A stretch of 18,535 nt of DNA, from the NCBI GenBank assembly GCA_029063695.1, contig JAIDNR010000353.1, positions 23,922 through 42,456 on the forward strand, written 5' to 3'. A program made the translations under genes and the position numbers. This document shows, piece after piece, positions 13,400 to 18,535 of the stretch. This DNA is from Ruminococcus sp. (GTDB lineage Bacteria > Bacillota > Clostridia > Oscillospirales > Ruminococcaceae). The notes beneath the pieces were generated by a model. The model ran no database searches, had not been told where the DNA came from, and saw only the letters and a program-made list of their open reading frames with translations. How positions within the stretch are numbered: the first letter of the stretch is position 1; each line of letters starts with the position of its first letter.

Positions 13400-15916
13400 T
13401 CATGTAAGAATCAATGAAATACGTTTTGCTGAAACTACAAGCGGCGGATTAGGTTCAGCGGTTTCGCCCTCAACAGTAGGCGGCTCAGGTTCTTTTATTT
13501 TCGCCTGAAACAGCATACTACCCTGCTTGATTCTTGTTTTTGGTGAACGTACAGGAAGCATAAGTTTCAAGTCACCTGTCTGTATTTCAATTTCAAGTGA
13601 ATTGAGTACGGGAACATCAAGTGTATTTCTGAAATGATATGATACTTTCAGAACTTTTCCCGAATATCTTTTATATACTTCCTCAGTTATAACAACAGGT
13701 ACTCTTGTCCAGCAGTCATGCTGAAACTGTATATATTCGGGTGCATGAAGTTCAAGTTCCTGAGTTTTCGGGTCTATGTGGATAATCATTGCAGGATATT
13801 CGCCTTCCTGGTCGAAATAGAAACGACTATAACTGTCAAATACTTTTCGTTCATCAAACTGTTGTTCAATCGCCTTTCGGAAAAGAAATGCTTTTTCCTG
13901 ATTTTCTGTTTCGATACCATCATAATATTCCTGAGAAAATCCCTCAAAAATATTACCCTCATCGTACATTTCAGCATAGTAATTTTCAAACAGGAAAATT
14001 CCAGGTATATGATACAGATTCCAGCTTGTAAGCTTGCCCGGCCAGCACATTGAAACATTCGGACATGGCTTGAATAAGTCGGGGTGATGATATATGCCAA
14101 AATTGAAATACGTACTCCATTCATCATACGGATTATTTTCAATTCCATTGTGAGTTTCAAGCATTTCACAGAAAATACGTTTGTCGATAACCTGCGGCTG
14201 ATGTGAAGAATACTGATAAGTCGGATAACCCTGAGACTCAAGAAAATCACGGGTTTTAAATGCACCAAGGTCAAAACTGCTATAATTGTTATAAGTTCCC
14301 TGCCATTCCTTAAGGTCATAGAAATAATATGACTGATAGCGTCCGTTTTTCAGGAAAACTTCCTGTGTCATGGGCTGCATAGGTCTGTAATCATCATCTG
14401 TCATGATAAAAACATCATCAAGAATATCAAGTCCCATAATCATGCATCTCAGGAAAAAATTTCTTGCCTGATGGTCGTCGGGAAGCGGTCTGCCGTTCAA
14501 TAACTGGTCATCTGTACGGAAAATAAGTTTCAGATTACCTTTATAATTTTCTTTAAAAGGTTCAACATTCCAGTCGGGACAGCATACAACAAGTTCTTTT
14601 ATAAACGGCATATATGCTTCAATAAAAGGCAGAGACTTCATAATATCCTCATGACGTGCCGTAAGGACTACCATCTGTTTTATTTCAGTAAACGGAACTT
14701 GTCCTTTTTCTTTTGAGGCAGAAATAAGTGCGGCTGACATTTTTTCCGCAAATTCGTCCCATGAAGTCGGCTTATACTTCCTGAGCTGTTCTTTTTTCAG
14801 ATTATAATAATCTGGATTCTGCTGGCATTTTCTGACATATCTGACAAGTGCCTTACAGTCTTTATTGTCAAAATAATCAGCATATTCACCACCTACTTCA
14901 CGGAGTACGGGAATATCCGAAGCAATAACAGGAGTACCATGCTGAAAAGCTTCAACAAGAGGAAGTCCGAAACCTTCATTGAATGTCGGGAACGCAAGTA
15001 AATAGGCGTGTTCATAAAGATAATTTATTCCTGCATCGTTTACTCTGTTAAGCATAAACAACTTTGTACCATAAAGAGGGTGATTTAGTATGCGGTTTTT
15101 GAGTTCACCTGTATTCCAGCCAATTTTTCCGACTATAATTACATTCATATCAAGTCCTGCATCAAGTGCATCAATGACAAGCTTATGATTTTTTCGTGGT
15201 TCGACAGTACCAATCATAAGCAGATATTTCCCTGCGTTCACAGCGTCAATAACTTCCTGCTGTACAACAAGATAACGGTATTCGGGCAGAATATTACCAT
15301 CATCATCTTTCGGCAAAGTTTCAGGGTCGGTGTATTCCGTGATTTTCAGGTCACAGCCCAACGGCATCACGGAATATTCAGGCATTGGCATATCGAGCCG
15401 AGAACATAACTTTCCAAATGCATCAGCATCTGCATTCGCCGAAAAACACACATGATTTGAATATTTTATTACAGCTCCGATATAGCCGATAAAGTGCATT
15501 ACAGTATTTTCATGTGAATACTGCGGGTCAGTTATTGGCAGAATATCATGCACAAAATTAACAATCTGAATACCTGTCTTTTTCAGTATGGGATAAAGAT
15601 AACTTCTTGACAGACGGCAGTTCCATGTATTATCCAAATCAAGAAAGACTGTACCTGTTTTCAACTCGTGGAATCCGACAGATTTCTGAGTATAGCACTG
15701 TCCTTTAGTTCCTGTGTGATTAGAAAAGAAGTCATAGAATCTGTTGTTGTCAACTATCTTGAAATTTTCGTTTTCTGAATTATAGCAGAGCAGAACTACA
15801 GAAAAATCCGTATTTTTCAGCAGTCTCAGAGTTACTTCCTGCACAACACGCTGAATACCTGTCATATAGTTGACCTGCATAATCATGGAGAGGTCTATAT
15901 AAATTCTTCTTTTCAT
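13400..15916 (-). CDS. Multidomain glycosyltransferase: GT4 domain fused to a DDD-bearing second domain
   Basis: An 838-residue cytoplasmic enzyme. Residues about 1-400 are a GT-B fold of family GT4: MTGIQRVVQEV near the start, the GTVEPRKNHKLVIDAL donor-site strand (about 235), and PTFNEGFGLPLVEAF with its E-x7-E pair (about 310). Residues about 413-690 form a second catalytic-looking domain: MVVLTARHED, RTDDQL, HQARNFFLRC, then FIMTDDDYRP (about 505) and SSHQPQVIDKRIF (about 570). The acidic triad and later His-Pro region recall Stealth-type sugar-phosphate transferases or GT-A enzymes, but this is only a motif resemblance. A beta-rich tail (about 690-838) includes a Pro/Glu-rich linker near the end. 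GGAGG sits in the stop region of the preceding gene. It probably adds two different units to the glycan exported by the next two gene products. Confidence 0.85.
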   Translation of the reverse strand: MKRRIYIDLSMIMQVNYMTGIQRVVQEVTLRLLKNTDFSVVLLCYNSENENFKIVDNNRFYDFFSNHTGTKGQCYTQKSVGFHELKTGTVFLDLDNTWNCRLSRSYLYPILKKTGIQIVNFVHDILPITDPQYSHENTVMHFIGYIGAVIKYSNHVCFSANADADAFGKLCSRLDMPMPEYSVMPLGCDLKITEYTDPETLPKDDDGNILPEYRYLVVQQEVIDAVNAGKYLLMIGTVEPRKNHKLVIDALDAGLDMNVIIVGKIGWNTGELKNRILNHPLYGTKLFMLNRVNDAGINYLYEHAYLLAFPTFNEGFGLPLVEAFQHGTPVIASDIPVLREVGGEYADYFDNKDCKALVRYVRKCQQNPDYYNLKKEQLRKYKPTSWDEFAEKMSAALISASKEKGQVPFTEIKQMVVLTARHEDIMKSLPFIEAYMPFIKELVVCCPDWNVEPFKENYKGNLKLIFRTDDQLLNGRPLPDDHQARNFFLRCMIMGLDILDDVFIMTDDDYRPMQPMTQEVFLKNGRYQSYYFYDLKEWQGTYNNYSSFDLGAFKTRDFLESQGYPTYQYSSHQPQVIDKRIFCEMLETHNGIENNPYDEWSTYFNFGIYHHPDLFKPCPNVSMCWPGKLTSWNLYHIPGIFLFENYYAEMYDEGNIFEGFSQEYYDGIETENQEKAFLFRKAIEQQFDERKVFDSYSRFYFDQEGEYPAMIIHIDPKTQELELHAPEYIQFQHDCWTRVPVVITEEVYKRYSGKVLKVSYHFRNTLDVPVLNSLEIEIQTGDLKLMLPVRSPKTRIKQGSMLFQAKIKEPEPPTVEGETAEPNPPLVVSAKRISLILT

Positions 15917-15918
15917 GA

Positions 15919-16392
15919 TTAATTTCCTCCGACGAACCTGCGTATAGGTGCTTTTATTTTTTCGGGCAGTTTCTTGTAAACAGGCATAAGCTTCTGCATT
16001 GCCCTGCTCCTTAAAGTATCTTTCTGCGACTTATTCTTGTGCTTAACAAAGATATTGTTGTATATCCTCTTGTGACAGACATTCGCCTCTTTGGAAGTTA
16101 CAAGGCGCTTGATTACAAGCCGACGGAACTGCTGTTCTGGCATATTGAAGTGCTTTTTCCAGCTCTGATATGCTTCAGGGTCTACAGGACGGTTAAGCAG
16201 ATTGATATATGCAATATCAAGAAATTCGGGATTATCCGCCTTAATCCTGAAAAGTTCAATCAAATCGACTTTATGCGGGTCAAGTTCGGTATAGCAGAGA
16301 AAAGCGGATTTCGGGTGGACAAAATTATTTCCCGATTTCTGCATATTCTCGTTGGAGATGTCAAAAATTTTCTCATATACATTTTTTTTCAT
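15919..16392 (-). CDS. DUF4214-like protein of the glycan operon
   Basis: A 157-residue basic protein, first gene of the operon. Residues about 57-103 (FLDIAYINLLNRPVDPEAYQSW, then FRRLVIKRLVTSKEA) match the pattern of DUF4214, a helical domain of unknown role often fused to or next to glycosyltransferases and surface proteins. The C-terminus is strongly basic (YKKLPEKIKAPIRRFVGG), which could touch the membrane or a nucleotide-sugar enzyme. There is no signal peptide. ATG 16392 is chosen because GGGAG (16405-16401) lies 8 bases upstream; an ATG at 16434 lies within the likely untranscribed region and has no site. It ends 2 bases before the glycosyltransferase start, so the two are tightly linked and it may be an accessory subunit. 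Confidence 0.75.
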   Translation of the reverse strand: MKKNVYEKIFDISNENMQKSGNNFVHPKSAFLCYTELDPHKVDLIELFRIKADNPEFLDIAYINLLNRPVDPEAYQSWKKHFNMPEQQFRRLVIKRLVTSKEANVCHKRIYNNIFVKHKNKSQKDTLRSRAMQKLMPVYKKLPEKIKAPIRRFVGGN

Positions 16393-16420
16393 GTAATTTT
16401 CTCCCATACATTTTTTACTA

Positions 16421-16449
16421 ATTATAGCATACAAGAATAATTATGTCAA
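16421..16449 (-). promoter_or_regulatory. Perfect consensus promoter of the glycan operon
   Basis: On the minus strand TTGACA (16449-16444), 17 bases, TATAAT (16426-16421), all matching consensus. Transcription would begin near 16414, about 22 bases before the ATG at 16392. It is next to the end of the sensor kinase gene, with no clear terminator between. Confidence 0.88.
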
Positions 16450-16487
16450 GAATTGTATTGATTAAACAAGGACAACCGCAAAAATCT

Positions 16488-17786
16488 TTATTTTATCGGC
16501 AGTTCAACTATAAAAGCCGAGCCGTTTTCCGAACTTACGGCACGGACAGTACCGCCGTGATAATTCACACCATGCTTGACGATAGAAAGTCCGAGTCCTG
16601 TACCCTTTATTTTCTGTGAACGACTTTTGTCAACACGATAAAAACGCTCAAAAATGCGTTCTATATGCTCTTCGGGAATACCTGTTCCCGTATCGCTGAC
16701 GGTTATAATTGCTTTCATGGGAATATGCGATATTTTCACTTCAAATTTTCCGCCGTCAACATTGTATTTTATTGCATTATCGCATAGATTATATATTATC
16801 TCATCAAGAACAGTCCTGTTGCCTGTTACTGTAATATGTTCGCCCGAAAGCGATGATGATACATTTTTTTCAGATGCACTTTTATTAAGTCTCAGCAATA
16901 TTTCAGAGGAAAGGTCATATAAATCAACAGGTTCGTCCTGTCTTGGAACGGAATCTTCATCAAGCTTTGACAGTGATACAATATCGTCTATAAGTGAAAT
17001 AAGTCTGTCCGCTTCACTGCATATATCCTTACCGAAAGCTGCACAGTCCTCAGGTTTTACAATACCATTTGCAAGCATATCGGCAATACCGTAAATTGTA
17101 GTAAGCGGAGTTTTAAGCTCATGTGAAACATTTGATGTAAATTCATGACGCATTGTTTCAAGTTTTTGCTGTTCAGTTACATCAAGAATAAAAACCACTA
17201 TTCCGTTTACAGTCTCCGAAACACTGGCAGGACTTGCAATAACCTTACGGTCTCCGAATTCCGTTCTGAGCAGGCATTCCGCATTACGTCCGCCCATAGC
17301 GTCCTGAATACAGCGGCGGAAAACCTCCTCACGACTAAGTGCATAGATACTCTGTCCTTTTTCAAGCTGATTTATTCCAAGAAGTCTGTAAGCACCCGAA
17401 TTGCAGGCAAGAATGACCGTTTTTGAATCGGCAATTATAATGCCCTCTTTCATACTTTCGGTAATGGTGCTGAACTGTTCACGACTGTTCATTATTTCGG
17501 TACGCTGACGATTTACCTTGCCGTTCTGTATTTTCAGTCTTTCAAGCACGGGAACAAGTTCCTTGTAACTTTTCTTTGGTTTCGGGTGGTCAAGGTCAAT
17601 ATTGCGGACAGGTTTAACAATATTTTTCGATAGAATAGCCGATACAGCACATACCAGAATAATAATATAAAAAAATATACCAATAAGTTCCCTTATATTG
17701 TTATCACATGAAAAAGTAAGCCATATTGCGGCGGCTACAGATATAACAGAAGTCAATAATATACTAAGAAAAATTTTTAATGTCAT
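16488..17786 (-). CDS. Sensor histidine kinase, PhoR-like
   Basis: The 432-residue kinase partner of the upstream response regulator. Two transmembrane helices (about 4-24 and 34-54) are joined by only about 10 residues, so there is no extracellular sensor domain. A HAMP-like linker, then a PAS domain (about 105-205), then the dimerisation helix with the phosphorylated histidine H222 (NVSHELKTPL). The ATP-binding domain shows the N box (DEIIYNLCDNAIKYN), DTGTGIP, FERFYR and GTGLGLSIVKHG. This topology matches E. coli PhoR more than Bacillus PhoR, which has an outside domain. GGAG 8 bases before ATG 17786 lies inside the end of the regulator gene, three bases away. A phosphate role is plausible but no pst or phoU genes are in view. 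Confidence 0.92.
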   Translation of the reverse strand: MTLKIFLSILLTSVISVAAAIWLTFSCDNNIRELIGIFFYIIILVCAVSAILSKNIVKPVRNIDLDHPKPKKSYKELVPVLERLKIQNGKVNRQRTEIMNSREQFSTITESMKEGIIIADSKTVILACNSGAYRLLGINQLEKGQSIYALSREEVFRRCIQDAMGGRNAECLLRTEFGDRKVIASPASVSETVNGIVVFILDVTEQQKLETMRHEFTSNVSHELKTPLTTIYGIADMLANGIVKPEDCAAFGKDICSEADRLISLIDDIVSLSKLDEDSVPRQDEPVDLYDLSSEILLRLNKSASEKNVSSSLSGEHITVTGNRTVLDEIIYNLCDNAIKYNVDGGKFEVKISHIPMKAIITVSDTGTGIPEEHIERIFERFYRVDKSRSQKIKGTGLGLSIVKHGVNYHGGTVRAVSSENGSAFIVELPIK

Positions 17787-17789
17787 CAG

Positions 17790-18458
17790 TCAGTCTCCAA
17801 TCTTATAGCCTACTCCTCTTATTGTCTCAATCAGTTCTCCGCCTGAACCCAGCTTTGAACGCAGAGTTCTTATATGTACATCAACAGTTCGGCTCTCTCC
17901 CTTAAAATCATATCCCCATACCTTTTTCAGCAGTTCATCACGGGAAAAAACTTTTCCCTTATTTTTTATAAGAATCAGCAGCAGTTCATATTCTTTAAGA
18001 GTAAGATTTATTTTCACGCCGTCTGAATATATTTCATGTTTGGCAGGATAGACAACAAGATTTTTCAATGCAATCACATCTGAATCATAATTATCATAAG
18101 AACGGCGGAGAAGTGCCTTTATCCGTGAAATAAGCTCCATAGTTCCGAAAGGTTTTGCAATATAATCGTCCGCACCGCTGTCAAGTCCCGTGACTTTATC
18201 AAATTCCGTACTTTTTGCCGTAAGCAGAATTACAGGAAGCTTTCTTGTAACTTTCTCACTCCTCAGTTTTTTTAGCACAGAAAGTCCGTCCTCCTCAGGA
18301 AGCATTATATCAAGCAAAAGCAGGTCGGGAAGTTTTTTTTCCACAGCCTTATAAAATTCCGACGGTGTTTCAAATCCCACAGCTTCAAATCCCGAATTAT
18401 TCAATGCATACAGCACAAAATTTCTGATTCCGCTTTCGTCCTCAAGCATATATATCAC
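17790..18458 (-). CDS. OmpR/PhoB-family response regulator
   Basis: A 222-residue two-domain regulator. The receiver has the acidic pair (E6, D7), the phosphorylation site D50 (LLLLDIMLPEEDG), the threonine in ILLTAKS and the conserved lysine in YIAKPFG. The C-terminal winged helix shows LTLKEYELLLILIKNKGKVFSRDELLKKVWG and the DNA-reading helix RTVDVHIRTLRSKLG, ending GVGYKIG. GTG 18458 is preferred: it follows GAGG (18470-18467) by 8 bases and gives the family's usual opening with IYMLEDE. GTG 18467 and ATG 18464 overlap the ribosome binding site. It forms an operon with the downstream kinase and has its own promoter. Confidence 0.93.
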   Translation of the reverse strand: MIYMLEDESGIRNFVLYALNNSGFEAVGFETPSEFYKAVEKKLPDLLLLDIMLPEEDGLSVLKKLRSEKVTRKLPVILLTAKSTEFDKVTGLDSGADDYIAKPFGTMELISRIKALLRRSYDNYDSDVIALKNLVVYPAKHEIYSDGVKINLTLKEYELLLILIKNKGKVFSRDELLKKVWGYDFKGESRTVDVHIRTLRSKLGSGGELIETIRGVGYKIGD

Positions 18459-18479
18459 ACACATCACCTCATATATAAT

Positions 18480-18508
18480 AGTATAATATATAATGTGAAA
18501 AAATGCAA
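18480..18508 (-). promoter_or_regulatory. Promoter of the two-component operon
   Basis: On the minus strand TTGCAT (18508-18503), 17 bases, TATACT (18485-18480). Start of transcription would be near 18473, leaving only a very short leader before the GTG at 18458. No repeated Pho-box-like sites are visible in the bases that remain upstream. Confidence 0.6.
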
Positions 18509-18535
18509 CTGTATTTTTTCTTTTTATTTCAGTTG

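Noticed and set aside
13718..14319. Overlapping ORFs on both strands inside the glycosyltransferase gene
   Set aside because: They have no ribosome binding sites or family features and overlap a gene with clear domain content.

Overview
The window looks like chromosome from a low-GC, Gram-positive, spore-lineage member of the Clostridia, most likely Ruminococcus or a close relative. Supporting this are a spore germination protease (GPR), the Firmicutes gene order SRP RNA-dnaX-ybaB-recR, BspA-type leucine-rich-repeat surface proteins, strong AGGAGG ribosome binding sites and consensus vegetative promoters. The genus is an inference from gene content only.

Positions 1-1946 hold two divergent genes separated by about 400 bases of AT-rich DNA: a zinc-ribbon protein with tandem 25-residue repeats that runs off the left edge, and a membrane-anchored M15 (VanY-type) D-Ala-D-Ala carboxypeptidase. 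Gpr (1993-2841, minus) converges on the carboxypeptidase across a two-way terminator and is divergent from rpsT (3061-3321), which has a structured leader. Two coupled minus-strand LRR surface proteins follow (3379-6749).

Positions 6896-9736 are the conserved core block: small-type SRP RNA under a perfect consensus promoter, dnaX, ybaB/ebfC and recR, closed by a terminator. Positions 9758-10566 hold small unrecognised genes, each followed by a hairpin terminator. One of them, a two-helix membrane protein, is split by a -1 frameshift exactly at a T6G heptamer.

The rest is on the minus strand. From right to left it has a PhoB/PhoR-like two-component pair (18458-16488), a glycan synthesis and export operon under its own perfect promoter (a DUF4214-like protein, an 838-residue multidomain glycosyltransferase, an ABC-2 permease and a Wzt-like ATPase, 16392-11862), a large terminator-like inverted repeat, and an ECF sigma factor with an overlapping membrane anti-sigma-like gene (11712-10602).

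Most of the window is envelope biology (peptidoglycan trimming, LRR surface proteins, surface glycan export, two signalling systems) wrapped around ordinary replication, repair and translation genes. I saw no CRISPR array, insertion sequence, tRNA, rRNA or prophage. The least explained items are the frameshifted membrane protein, the fused glycosyltransferase, the inverted repeat at 11778-11860 and the repeat-bearing zinc-ribbon protein.
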